Below are positions 7,917-17,532 of a DNA stretch of 64,000 nt, piece after piece. A program made the position numbers and the translations under genes. The notes beneath the pieces were generated by a model. That model was not told the DNA's origin, did no database searches, and worked only from the letters and a program-made list of their open reading frames with translations. Source of the DNA: CAWIUB01 sp963839175 (GTDB taxonomy: Bacteria; Actinomycetota; Actinomycetes; Mycobacteriales; Jatrophihabitantaceae); the NCBI GenBank assembly GCA_963839175.1, contig CAWIUB010000003.1, positions 1-64,000 of the forward strand, read 5' to 3'. The stretch's first letter is position 1, and every line of letters starts with the position of its first letter.

Positions 7917-8172
7917 CGTACGCTCAGCGCCTCCCTGCCCACTGCGCATCTGCCCGGCCGGGTGCTGGCGGATCTCGCGGTCGTGATCGCCGACGGCGGG
8001 GACGGGCGGGCGCACCTGGCGACGTTGCGCGATCAGGCCAAGCTGTTCGGCACGGTGGCGGCGGACGCGACGGCGTGGCGATGCGTGGACCGGGTCGACC
8101 AGGCGCACCTCCTGCGGCTGCAGGCGGTGCGACCCCAGGCACGGGAACGGGCCTCGGCCGCCGGCGCTGGCC
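7917..8172 (+). pseudogene. IS1380-family transposase fragment (right copy)
   Basis: Mirror of 5546-5801 with the same PGRVLADLAVVIADGGD and LRDQAKLFGTVAADATAW blocks. It is a partial N-terminal piece only, with no visible IS ends. Confidence 0.6.
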
Positions 8173-8197
8173 CCGATCTGTCCGCCGTGCTGATCAT

Positions 8198-8815
8198 CGC
8201 GCGGCGAGCGAGCGCAGGTGAATCGCCCGCAGCGAGTCCCTCGCCCAAGACCTCCAGCGCGCGGGCCTCGAAGTCCTCGGCTGGCCTGGCGAAAAAAGTC
8301 GAAGAACGCGACCGCGTCGTCCCCCGCCCCGTAGGCCTCGCGCAGCGCGGTCGCGACCGTGCCGCAGTTCTCCCCCCAGACGGCGAGGTTCGCGAGAAGG
8401 CGAGTACCACATCCGCGCGCGAGCCGTTGAGCGCGAGCCAGGCGACGAACGCCGGATAGGCCTGGGCGCCCGGATGCGGCTCGTGGGCACGCAGCTCCTC
8501 GTCGGTCATGCCCAGCCAGTCGGCCAGGCCCCGCAGCTTGTCCAGCGCTACCCCTTCCCCTTCGGCCATGCCGAGGAAGAACGCCCCGGCGAGCCCGGAC
8601 GGGAAGCGCGCCGCCAGCACAGCGAAGCTCCGGCGGTCGCTGGACACGGTCGCATGCTGTGCCCCGGCAAGGGCACGCAGCCGCTCGCCGGCAACCTCCC
8701 GGCTGCGCAGGCGCTCAAGGAAACGATGAGAGCGGATCGGCTCCGCGGTCTCAACCAGCTCGCGTCGCGCCCGAGCGATCAGCTCGCCGGCAGTGGTGCC
8801 CGACTGGCCCGTCAA
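8198..8815 (-). pseudogene. TenA/heme-oxygenase-fold protein, frameshifted (right copy)
   Basis: Mirror of 4904-5521 starting at a TTG. The two internal frame slips (near 8395 and in the A6 run near 8295) are the same as in the left arm. One difference: the right arm has an extra G, so the tail reads GDSPALARRA, closer to a normal family C-terminus than the left copy. The rest of the C-terminus is lost. Confidence 0.55.
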
Positions 8816-8975
8816 TCCGCCCTCCCTTCCAGCCACGTCTTGTCTCGTCGTACCCACCTCGTCGCGGTAGAACCCGTCGCAGTGGCCGACGGCAACGAGA
8901 TCGACGGACCGTCCTCGTGATGCGTAGCGGAGTAGCGTTCGGATCGATGTCATCCCGCGAGGTGAGGTGATCATC

Positions 8976-9380
8976 ATGGCGCAGGAGGACACACCCGTGG
9001 ACGTCGCCGCCAGGCACGCGGCTGATCACGCCGAGGTCGAACGACGCCACGCGGCCGACCACGCTGAGATGTCGCGGAGGCATCTGGCAGCGCACGAGAA
9101 GATCTACGCCCGGCACGGCAACGAGCACGCCGTGCTCGCCGAGCGGCACGCTGCCGAGCGCGCGAAAGCAGCGGATGCGACCACCAAGGGCAAGACGAGG
9201 CTGAGCGTGCGGCACGCCGCGGAGCACGCGTGGATGGAGATCAGCCACGCATCGCAGCTCGCCTGGCTCGAGACCCGCAACGCGAGCGAACGGGCCCGCA
9301 CGGACGTTCGCCACGCCAGCGAACTCGTTGCCCAGGAGCGCCGGCACGCGCGCGAGGACCGTCAGCCGCAACACAGCTGA
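8976..9380 (+). CDS. His/Ala-rich hendecad-repeat protein (right copy)
   Basis: Same 134-residue, ten-repeat protein as 4339-4743. One residue differs in repeat eight (SHASQLAWLET here, SHASQSAWLET in the left arm), caused by a local base change. ATG 8976 has GAGGTGAG at 8959-8966. A GTG at 8967 in the same frame is the alternative start. A hairpin follows at 9421-9440. Confidence 0.75.
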   Translation: MAQEDTPVDVAARHAADHAEVERRHAADHAEMSRRHLAAHEKIYARHGNEHAVLAERHAAERAKAADATTKGKTRLSVRHAAEHAWMEISHASQLAWLETRNASERARTDVRHASELVAQERRHAREDRQPQHS

Positions 9381-9420
9381 CCGGGTGCCGCACTGGACCC
9401 GGGTTCGATCCTGTTCGTCG

Positions 9421-9440
9421 AGATCCCGGGCTCGGGATCT
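9421..9440. terminator. Hairpin downstream of the 11-residue-repeat gene (right copy)
   Basis: AGATCCCG, a GGCT loop, and CGGGATCT form an 8-bp perfect stem 40 bases after the repeat-protein stop. A plausible terminator without a T-run. Confidence 0.4.
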
Positions 9441-9530
9441 GATGCGGGCGTGAGGAGGTGTTCAAAGCCTTCGGCGGGTTCGGGCCGTGCGGTGAATCAC
9501 CTGCCGTTTGGGGTTTGACCCGCATCCGGT

Positions 9531-10130
9531 GGCGCTGTTGCGTTGATGCTGGCCTGACGGGTGCGAGACACTGAAGCGGTCATCAACTCGAGGTTCGGTT
9601 CGTCCTCGCCGGCTGGCTATCGCTTCCCGCGTGAGGTGACTGCGGTTGCCGTGCGCTGGTATCTGCGTTACGGCCGTCCTATCGCGATGTGGAGGAGCTG
9701 CTCGCCGAGGGTGGCATCGAGGTTGATCATGTGACGGTGTATCGGTGGGTGCAGACAGTTCACGAGTGAGTTCATCGACGCGGCACACCCGAGCCGACAC
9801 TCGGTGGGCGATCGGTGGTTTGTCGATGAGACCTACAGCAAGGTCGCCGGTGGCTGGGTCTACCTCTATCGTGCAGTCGATCAGCATGGTCAGGTCATCG
9901 ACGTGCTGGCCTCCGAACGCCGCGATGGCGCGGCTGCGCGGACCCTCTCACCCGAGCGATGACACTCGTCCCCGCTCCGGTCGAGGTCACGACCGACCGC
10001 GCGCCGGTCTACCCTCGCGTTCTCGATCAGCACGCTCCTGGCGCGCGGCACATCCTTGAGCAGTACGCGAACAATGTCGTGGAAGCTGATCACGGTCGGC
10101 TCAAAGCTCGGCTTCGGCCGATGCGCGGCG
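9531..10130 (+). pseudogene. IS6-family transposase relic (right copy)
   Basis: Mirror of the left relic. The IS6-like end GGCGCTGTTGCGTTGATG lies at 9531, and a GTG at 9561 starts the transposase reading. SPAGYRFPREVTAVAVRWYL is followed by frame breaks near 9660 and 9770 and a deletion between TLSPER and MTLVPAPVEVTTDRAPVYP. It ends HGRLKARLRPMRG near 10130, where the small membrane ORF overlaps. A second, more decayed relative is at 37331-37905. Confidence 0.75.
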
Positions 10131-10247
10131 ATCCTGTTCGCGGTTGGCTTCGCGATCGGCGCCTTCACGGGAGGCGGCAGCGGAATGATCTTCGGTAGTG
10201 GAACACCCCGCGTTGGAGGAGGCTGGAACTTCCGGTTCTGGAAGTAG
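10074..10247 (+). CDS. Small glycine-rich single-pass membrane protein (right copy)
   Basis: Mirror of 3472-3645: a 57-residue ORF with one hydrophobic helix and a Gly-rich tail. Its first codons overlap the IS6 transposase tail in another frame, so this is probably a truncated gene. Confidence 0.3.
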   Translation: MSWKLITVGSKLGFGRCAAILFAVGFAIGAFTGGGSGMIFGSGTPRVGGGWNFRFWK

Positions 10248-10658
10248 GGACAGCGCCGAGGCCGAGGATGACTTCCACGTCTTCTTCCGCCACGTCCGCT
10301 GACGTGTGCCGCCATCCGGCGCCAGTCTCGCGCCCGCGCCATCCAGCGGATAGACGAGCTGGGTCAGCAAAGAGGTCGGCCAGCAAGACACGCCACGGTG
10401 AATAGGGGGTAATCAGCGGCGGCGAGGTCGACAACCTAAGTCTGCCCGGCACCAAGCACGCCGTTTCGATCGACCGCACCAGCACGAAGGGGATGTACGT
10501 GTGCTGGCCCGGTCCCGCTGGTCACTGACCCACTTCAGGAATACCTGCTCCTGCTGCTGGACGAGACCGTCGGTGTACCCGGCGAGGAACGCCTCGCTGG
10601 GGTGCTTACCGAGCCATCGGGTGAGCCTGGCCTCCGACAGGTCGACCATGTTGCTCAT
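10165..10658 (-). pseudogene. Hypothetical protein, one frameshift (right copy)
   Basis: Mirror of 3061-3554 with the same frame break. It begins MSNMVDLSEARLTRWLGKHP one base after the stop of the 66-residue ORF. No family recognised. Confidence 0.4.
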
Positions 10659-10659
10659 G

Positions 10660-10860
10660 TCAGTAGTCCTGTCCGAAGTCGCGGGCCGGTGAAGCTGGCA
10701 GGGCGAGCGTCGCAGCGATCGCGAGCACCGCGTGGGCGAGCGCGGTCAACACTTCGACGAGCCGTTCGGCGTCGTCGGCGCCGAGCTTCCCGATGTCAGC
10801 TAGGCCCTGCTCGGCCTCGATGTAGTGGTGCGCGGCGGCTGTTCGTGGTGAGGTTGGCAT
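10660..10860 (-). CDS. Small hypothetical protein (right copy)
   Basis: Mirror of 2859-3059, a 66-residue Ala-rich ORF coupled to the next one. It is identical in length and start to the left copy. Confidence 0.5.
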   Translation of the reverse strand: MPTSPRTAAAHHYIEAEQGLADIGKLGADDAERLVEVLTALAHAVLAIAATLALPASPARDFGQDY

Positions 10861-10994
10861 GGGCCGGACTCCATTCCGGTCAAGGCCCCGGTCAGGTGTC
10901 ACCGCATCGGCCGGGGCCGCCCTGTACCGACCGCGTCAGTCCAGGGTATTTCGCCCTACAGCGCTCCCGCGTTAGGCGAGTCAGGCTCATCCGG

Positions 10995-11147
10995 TTAGTT
11001 CAGGTCGAAGCTAGCTCCCGCTGCGGCGCCTGTGATCTCTCGGTAGGTGCTCGGCGACTGGGCGCCGCCCAAGCCGAGCAAGGTCTGGAACGCGGCCATT
11101 GGTGTGCGTCGGCGGTTGAAGCGGAAGACGTACTCGTCGATTCTGTG
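10995..11147 (-). pseudogene. IS1595-type transposase C-terminal relic (right copy)
   Basis: Mirror of 2572-2724: 50 residues containing DEYVFRFNRRR, joined directly to the ABC ATPase fragment. Confidence 0.6.
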
Positions 11148-11158
11148 GAATCTGTTTT

Positions 11159-11431
11159 GTCCGTGAACACGACGCCCACGTGCTCACCGCGCCAGACCGC
11201 CAACTCCTCCTCACTCATCACATCGATCCGCCGACCGTCAACCGTCACCGTCCCCGCGGTCGGCCGGTCGATCCCCGCGACCAAGTTCAGGATCGTTGTC
11301 TTGCCGCTCCCCGACGGACCCACCACCGCGACCAACTCGCCCGCACCGATCACCAGGTCGACGCCGCGCAGCGCCGGATAGTCCAGCCGACCCATCCGAT
11401 ACGTCTTCTCGACCCCTACCAACTCGATCAA
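11159..11431 (-). pseudogene. ABC transporter ATPase N-terminal fragment (right copy)
   Basis: Mirror of 2288-2560. Walker A GPSGSGKT is present. The reading ends at GEHVGVVF before the Q-loop, at the junction with the transposase tail. Confidence 0.75.
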
Positions 11432-11734
11432 CTGATCGCCTCGGCCAGAACCGTGGCGCGCACGCGCCAGAACTCGACGACCGCGACTCTCGTGTGCTAC
11501 GCCGCCGCCTATGAGACACCCCGCCAAAGGGCCATCGCAGTGATGACCCCGGCACAAGCGTGCCACCGATCGGCCACCTCCGCCTTCAGGTTGCGCCGCG
11601 GCCGGCAGGCGCCCCAGCGGCGAGCAGGCACTTGCGGTGGCTGTACGGAACCGGCGGCTATGGCGGCGGGGGCGCCAATCCGCGCACAGAATCGGCATGG
11701 TCGCCCCGCGTTGACGGATCGGCGCTGGAATGGA

Positions 11735-12016
11735 TCAGTCGACGTTGGTCATGCGGTGGATCTCGCGTGCGATCTCCTCGTCTGAGAACTCGTCGCCACG
11801 CCAGACATCCCAGGCGTTCATGACGACGCCGATGCCCCAGCCCACGATGGGGAACATCGGCCAGAAGAATCCGCTCGATGTCACCGCCCAAATGACGACC
11901 AGGAACGTGTTCACCAGAACGTAGATGAGCAGATGCGCGAAGAAGTCGCGGCGCTTCTTGAGCCGCCGGACGGCCCGTTCGCGCAGGGTCTTTTCCGCAG
12001 GGCTGACGGTGGTCAT
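11735..12016 (-). CDS. 2TM-domain membrane protein (right copy)
   Basis: Mirror of 1703-1984. It has 93 residues with the same two membrane helices, basic N-terminal segment and acidic tail. Codon 2 encodes Thr instead of Pro. The AAGGGGTGAG ribosome site is conserved. Confidence 0.8.
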   Translation of the reverse strand: MTTVSPAEKTLRERAVRRLKKRRDFFAHLLIYVLVNTFLVVIWAVTSSGFFWPMFPIVGWGIGVVMNAWDVWRGDEFSDEEIAREIHRMTNVD

Positions 12017-12081
12017 GACAGCTCACCCCTTTTCACTTCCCAGCGTGACTCGTCCAATCCTCCGGTCGCATGGGGCGAAAG

Positions 12082-12551
12082 TCACAAGACCCGCAGTACG
12101 TTGGCCACTAGTCCGACGACGGTCATCGAGCGGATTGGTTCGGTGTCGATGAGCGTCACCTGACGGCTGTCCGTGATTGCTCGCGAGCCGGCGCTGACGC
12201 CGCGGGGCTGGCGGGCGGCGCGCTCGGTCGCACCGACGCCGTACTGCTCGCCGTGACGAGTCTCAGCGTCGTCTCGTGTGCGGTGCTGACGCCGCGTCGA
12301 CTTCCGAGATGTTCCGGCCGCTGCCCGGCAGCTCGACGGTCGCGGTGCGCTCGGCGACCCGACCGTACGGCGGATCCACCATGGGTGAGTTCGGGGCCTC
12401 GGCGGCGGTGCTGCTGGCCGGCGGTGCGGTGGTCGCGGCCTGCCCCGTGCCGCGGGTCGCAAGCAGTGCAGCCAGCCACGCACGTCGCGGCCAGCAGGAC
12501 GGCGACGGCAAGCGGGGCCGGGCGGCCCGCGGCCGCGTCACCGCGCAGCAT
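12082..12551 (-). pseudogene. Putative lipoprotein gene, frameshifted (right copy)
   Basis: In this arm the ATG at 12551 and the signal segment share one frame: MLRGDAAAGRPAPLAVAVLL, then AATCVAGC with a lipobox-like cysteine. The better-preserved start makes the lipoprotein call stronger than in the left arm. After the cysteine the frame slips near the GGGGCAGG run. The other frames carry AEAPNSPMVDPPYGRVAERT and the DTEPIRSMTVVGLVANVL end. Confidence 0.5.
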
Positions 12552-12819
12552 GGTCTGTGCACCCCGGCCCCCCTGGACGCATCGGCACAGACTGCCACAC
12601 CCACCAGCCAGCGCTGTCGCCCTCACCGGCACAACGCGCCCTGCCGTGCCGGGGTGCGGCGCGCGCCACTGACCGCGGCGCGGGTGGGTCTCCGGTCCGG
12701 CAACGGGTCCGCCCGCCGAAGATGATGAACGGCGCTGTGCAGTCCCTCTTACCGCAGGTGATCGGACCGCTACCGCAGCGATCTTGACGGGTGCCCGTCA
12801 ACCCGCGGCAGGATGAGGC

Positions 12820-13002
12820 GTGGCGTCAGTCGAGATGCCCGCTGAACAGATCCGCGATCTGCGCGTGCCACCCGGACTGTTAGCCGACGTCGATCAGGTG
12901 CTGCGTGATCACGGCGTCGACGCCCAACCGTCGGCCATCCTGCACTGCCTGTCCTGGCTGCTGCAGGCCACCCCGGCCGACCACCAGCGCGACCTCGCAT
13001 AA
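12820..13002 (+). CDS. Small hypothetical protein
   Basis: A 60-residue GTG-started ORF: MASVEMPAEQIRDLRVPPGL then LLADVDQVLRDHGVDAQPSA, with a Leu/Trp-rich helix. It is short, helical and acidic with no recognised family. The same region in the left arm is frameshifted, so either that copy decayed or one arm carries a base error. Modest confidence that it is a gene. Confidence 0.35.
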   Translation: MASVEMPAEQIRDLRVPPGLLADVDQVLRDHGVDAQPSAILHCLSWLLQATPADHQRDLA

Positions 13003-13241
13003 CCCACCACCCGTGAGGAAGGGCCGCTCCGAGCGGCCCAGCAGGTGCCGACCACCGGCGCCGGCGTATCCACCGTGGGCCGAGTGCTGGCGGGAGGCCG
13101 GGCGTCCTGGCCCTCCCAGGAAGCGCAGCAGAGTCCATGGGTGGCCGCCATAGGGTCGGCATCCGTGCGCTGAGCATATGCCGGCTGGAAGCCGATAAGC
13201 GGGCTCGATCGGCGGCAGTTGAGGCCGGGACAGGCGCCTGG

Positions 13242-13424
13242 TTACTTGGTCTTGTCGTCCAGCGCCGCGCCGGCGGCGTTCTTGCGGATCGACTCGATGC
13301 CGTTCATCGCTGCGGCCTTCGTGTTGTAGAGCTCGCTGGTCGCGATGACGCGGCCGTTGCTGGCGAGCAGGTTGAAGTGGAACTTGCCGCTGGTGTTCTT
13401 GATAAGCACAAACTTCGCCGACAT
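13242..13424 (-). CDS. YegP/DUF1508-family small protein (right copy)
   Basis: Mirror of 301-483 with the same 60-residue product. It ends close to the outer limit of the visible repeat. Bases 13425-13993 beyond it hold no gene I can support; the repeat/unique junction at 13726 lies here. Confidence 0.85.
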   Translation of the reverse strand: MSAKFVLIKNTSGKFHFNLLASNGRVIATSELYNTKAAAMNGIESIRKNAAGAALDDKTK

Positions 13425-13993
13425 CGGGGCTCCCGTTGGTGAGTGGTTGGCGGGACTGTGCCGCACAGCTGCGGAGTGCGAGTGGAGGCGCGCCGCAGGC
13501 CGAATCTCGTCTTCGCGGTGACGGCACACGACCACGGCTCTGTCGAGCTCTCTGCTGCAAGTTGTTGGCACAGTTTGATCTTCATCGCGGTGATGAGCCC
13601 GATCACGGCGGCCGTCGTCGCGGCAGATGTGGGGCGTTGCTCGAACCGGCAGGCGCTGGATAGGTATGCAGAACGGGTCGGGGTGACGCAGCCTTCCACC
13701 ATCGCCGCGAAGCCCGCAGCAGCGCACCCGAGCCGTCGATATGGGCGGCTCGCCGGAGTGGCACACCGCCTTTTCCAACGCGCAGATGGAGGATTCTGCG
13801 CCTGTTGGGCTCGGGTGACCTTGACGGCGCGCGCCCTTCGGAGTCACTGGTCAGGCGAGAGTCTCGGTGGGTGCTGAGCGGTATCAGTCCTCACTCCGGT
13901 CCCCGCGTTCATGTGAACCGGGGCCGGGTGGTCGCCGTAGCAGCCGAAGAGTCGGCCGGCGGTCGGCTCGATCGCAAGGGGGGAAGAGGAGAC

Positions 13994-14143
13994 ATGAACG
14001 TCATCTGCATCTTCAGCGCGTGTCAGCTCGGTCTGGCCGCGACAGCCGCGTTGGCTGTCGGTCTGGTCACCGCTGGGCCAGCGGATGATACGCCGTGCGC
14101 GTCGCCGTCGGCGTCGGTCGATCTCGGCGCAGGGCAGCGCTGA
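13994..14143 (+). CDS. Small exported hypothetical protein
   Basis: A 49-residue ORF with a very strong ribosome site (GGGGGGAAGAGGAG, 5 bases before the ATG). It starts MNVICIFSACQLGLAATAAL, followed by AVGLVTAGPADDTPC and a Ser/Ala tail. The N-terminal hydrophobic stretch looks like a signal peptide or single membrane helix. It is the first gene in unique DNA right of the duplication and is read toward the LuxR-type regulator. No family recognised. It may have lost a longer C-terminus. Confidence 0.45.
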   Translation: MNVICIFSACQLGLAATAALAVGLVTAGPADDTPCASPSASVDLGAGQR

Positions 14144-16890
14144 TGCCACCCAGCGCTGCGGCAGGGCTTCCGTGCTCAGCAGCCGTGACGCGCCCTCCCG
14201 AGAACGGTCAGCCGGCACTCCGTCAGGCCGCGCTCTCGCAGACGCCAAAGCGAGTACGGACGACGATGCACAATCTGAAGGTGGCGAATCGGTGGGGGGC
14301 ATCGGAGGTGGGGGTGTCGGCCCGCGAGACCGAGGTGCTGGCCGCGCTTGCGGAGCATTTGACGAATGCCGAGATCGCCGCCCGGCTGTTCATCTCGGTC
14401 CGCACCGTGGAGAGTCACGTGTCCTCGCTGCTGCGCAAGCTGCAAGCGGACGATCGGCGAGCCCTGGCGGTCATCGCTGGGATCCTGCATTCGGCGCCGG
14501 CGAGCTTGCCGGGCTCGGGATCGCGAGCCGCGGTCGCCGCCCCGCTTCCGTCGCCGTTGACGTCGTTCGTCGGGCGGGTGGCCGAACGAGCCGCGCTGAC
14601 CGATGCGCTCTACGCACCGCCTCATCACGGCCGTCGGGCCGGGCGGGGTCGGCAAGACACGCCTCACGCTGAGTGTCGTCGCCGACGTTGCCGATCGGTT
14701 CGCCGACGGTGCCTGGTTCGTCGATCTGGTGCCGGTCACCGACCCGTCGATGATCCCGCCCGTGATCGCGGCCGCGCTCGGCCTCGGCGAGCATCAGGGT
14801 CGCTCGGCGGAGGACACCATCCTCGGCAGGCTGGCCGTCCGGCAGACCCTGCTGGTGCTGGACAACTGCGAGCATCTGCTGAACGGCGTGGTGAGCTTGC
14901 TGGAACGGCTGCTCGCGGGCAGCCCTGGGCTGTCGGCTCTGGTCACCAGCCGAGCCAGGTTGCTGGTGCCGTTCGAATGGGTGTTCCCGGTGCCCGGGCT
15001 GTCCCTCGAGGCGGACGACGGCGGTCCGGGCGACGCCGTGCAGCTGTTCCTCGAGCGCGCGGCAGCGGGCGGGATCACGCTCACCTCGGACGACACGGAG
15101 CGCGTCGCCGCAGTGTGCAGGGGTCTCGACGGCATGGCGCTGGCGATCGAGCTGGCCGCCGCCCGTGTCCCGTCGCTCGGTCTGGACGGGATCGAGGCGG
15201 GGCTCGCGGACCGGTTAAGACTACTGGCCGGTGGCCAGCGGATCGACGACCGGCATCGCTCGCTGCGCTCGACGCTCGACTGGAGCTACGCGCTGCTGGA
15301 CGAACCCGACCAGGCGGTGCTGCGCCGGGTCTCGGCGTTCGCGGCGTCGTTCACCGCCGCCGCGGCAATGGCAGTGCTCGCCGATTGGCCGCCAGTGAAG
15401 CGTGGTGTCATCCCGATCATCCTGGCCGGGCTGTCCGACCAGAGCCTTCTGGTGGCGATCGCGGATCCGGGCGGGACTCGCTACCGGGCCTTGGAGACGA
15501 TCCGGCAGTACGGCGCAGATCGACTGAACGATGCCGGCGAGTCGGAGCAGGCGCGGTCGCGTCACCTGCGGTGGTGCCTGGAGGTCGCCGCCGCACTCGA
15601 CCCGCCTGCCGGCGGGGATGCCGGTGCGTGGCGTGCGGCGTTTGATCAGGTTGCCGACGAGCTGCGCGGTGCGCTGAGCTGGGCGGCCACGAATTCTGAA
15701 TACCGCGCGGAGGCGTATCGGTTGGCGATCATGCTGGCCGATCTGAGCTTCGCCCGCGGCATGCCCGGCGAATCACAGGGCCGCTACGAGCAGGCGGCCG
15801 AGCTGGCCGCGGACGACGGTGCCGCCGCGGCCGCGCTGCACCGCGCTGCGGGCGCCGCGGAGTCCCGACACTTCGGCACCGACGCGCTGCGGCTGCGTCG
15901 GGCAGCGGCCGACGCGGCGCTACGTGCGGGTGATCGAGCCGCCGCGGCCGTGGACCTGGCCCGAGCGGCCGAGTTGATCCTGCGCGGGCCGGGGCTGATG
16001 GCCACGGCGCCACCGGTCGGCGAGGTGGACACGCTGCTCACCGAGGCCTGGGCGCTCGCCGCCGGCGACCCGGCCGCGGAGGCCCGCGTGCTCACCGCCG
16101 AGGCATTCAACGGCGCAGACACCGATCCGGTCACCGCCGAACTAGCCGAGCGCGCCGTCGAGCTCGCCCGCCGGGTCGGTGACCCGCTGACCGAGAGCGC
16201 CGCGCTGGACCAGCTCACCGCCGTCCAGCTGGCTCGCGGCGAGCTTCGCGCCGCGGCGGCGAGTGCGTTGCGGCGCACCGAGCTGCTGGCCCCGATGCGA
16301 CTGACGGCCGTGTCCGGGCTGGAGCTCGCCGATGCGTTCATCATGGCCGCCGAGTGCGCCATCGCCGCGGGCGACCTGCCTGCCGCGAGAGACCTTGCCG
16401 AGCGGGTTCGGGACCTGCCCTTCTACCGGGAGGAAGGCCACCTCGCCACCGCGCGATTGATCGTCGTGGCCGCGTTGGCCGGCGACTGGGACGAGGGGCT
16501 CACGCTGGCCGAGCGGTTCCGTGAGGGATGGGAGCGGGCCGGACGGCCACGCGCCGGCAACCTCAGCCGCGCCGCGTACGCGGCGGCGACCGTGCACGGG
16601 CTGCGCGGAGACGACGACGCCCGGGCTGCCTGGCTGGACATCGTGGCCGCCCTGGCGACGCCGGGACGGCCCTTGTCGCAGATCCATTTCGGGGAGTTCT
16701 TCGACGCCCTGCTACTGCTGCACCGCGGCCACCCCGAACAGGCGCTGCACCTGCTGGTCGCGCCGCCGGAGTAGTTTCGTGCCTGGTACAACGGGATGTG
16801 GCGACCGTGGTACGCCGCGCTGTGGGCCGAGGCGGCCGTGCTCACCAGGAACGAGGACGCCGCCGACCGCATCCGCCGCGCACGTCTAGT

Positions 16891-17384
16891 CCTGGAGCAA
16901 GCGTGTCGGGCCGTGTGGATGGGCTTGAAATGAGGCGAAAGGCCTTATCTTGCGGGAGTTAGCGCTCTTAGGACTTCTCCTGCACGATAGGCCTTTCGGG
17001 TGACGAAGATAGCGGATCAGCAGAGCCGGCGGAATATCACGCGCCGAGGCCGCGCGGTGGCGGCTCGGCACACACGCGCGGGGCATTGGGGGGATCGGCG
17101 CAAGCCGATGCTCACGTCGGGCAAGGTCGGTTACGAGGTGGCCGGGAGCGGTGAGGCCACCTGCTTCGGTGGGATCTCCGCGGTGCACCGGCTGGTCACC
17201 AAGCTCGGGTTGGTCGAACAGATCAACGACGAGCTGGACCTGTTGAAGGTGCACTTGCCGTATCACGAATCCGATCATGTGCTGAACCTGGCCTACAACG
17301 TGCTGTGCGGCGGTACCCGGCTGGAGGACATCGAACGGCTGCGCCACGACGTCGCCTACATGAATGCCCTGGGCGCGGAGCTGA
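16891..17384 (+). mobile_element. IS fragment inserted in the LuxR-type gene (DDE transposase N-terminus)
   Basis: The 494 bp between two copies of TAGT (16887-16890 and 17385-17388) interrupt the regulator. Inside, a GTG at 17000 opens a transposase N-terminal part: KVGYEVAGSGEATCFGGISA, then VHLPYHESDHVLNLAYNVLC, GGTRLEDIERLRHD and AYMNALGAEL. The 'H-E-S-D-H-V-L-N ... C-G-G-x-x-L-x-D-I-E' block is typical of IS1380/IS4-like DDE transposases; the family is tentative. The catalytic C-terminal part and right IS end are missing, so the TAGT match may be a remnant duplication or coincidence. Confidence 0.65.
16936..16998. promoter_or_regulatory. Long hairpin just upstream of the IS transposase start
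   Basis: CGAAAGGCCTTATCTTGCGGGAG (two segments, 16936-16958) pairs almost fully with 16977-16998 around an 18-base spacer, and ends right before GTG 17000. Such a stem could block translation from transcripts entering the IS, or be a subterminal IS repeat. Confidence 0.5.
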
Positions 17385-17532
17385 TAGTGACGCTGGACAA
17401 CCCGATCGCCGCCGCCCTGCAGGCCGCCGGATGCCGCTACCAGTGGGCCCGAACCCTCGTTCTCCTCGGCGGGGCGGAACGGGTGCGGGGGTGAGTCCGC
17501 GCTGGCGGCAATGGGTGCGACGCCTATGGCTG

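Larger units (their letters stand above)
6859..13726. repeat. Right arm of the ~13.7-kb inverted duplication
   Basis: Reverse complement of bases 1-6858. The last clearly matching bases are at 13726, opposite base 1 of the window, so the right boundary seen here is set by the window edge and not by the repeat itself. Sequence from 13727 onward has no counterpart inside the window. Arm differences include homopolymer-length changes, for example the G run before the TenA-like gene's end (5490 versus 8225). Confidence 0.95.
14266..17531 (+). pseudogene. LuxR-type regulator with STAND/NB-ARC ATPase, multiply broken
   Basis: From ATG 14266 comes an N-terminal LuxR helix-turn-helix (VSARETEVLAALAEHLTNAE, then FISVRTVESHVSSLLRKL). 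A one-base slip near 14610 leads into an NB-ARC-type ATPase: Walker A VGPGGVGKTRL, Walker B TLLVLDNCEHLL, and WSYALLDEPDQ in the winged-helix part. An Ala-rich TPR-like C-terminal region follows. The frame meets a TAG at 16772-16774, yet coding continues in the same frame (FRAWYNGMWRPWYAALWAEA). It is cut at 16890 by an IS fragment and resumes at 17385 as VTLDNPIAAALQAAGCRYQW and LALAAMGAT-like text after a G-run slip. The HTH at the N-terminus is the reverse of classic LAL order. Inactive as read. Confidence 0.8.

Noticed and set aside
9380..9425. tRNA-like text (GGTTCGATCC) after the repeat-protein gene
   Set aside because: Flanking bases do not pair into a T-arm and no acceptor stem or anticodon arm can be drawn; same for the mirror near 4300.
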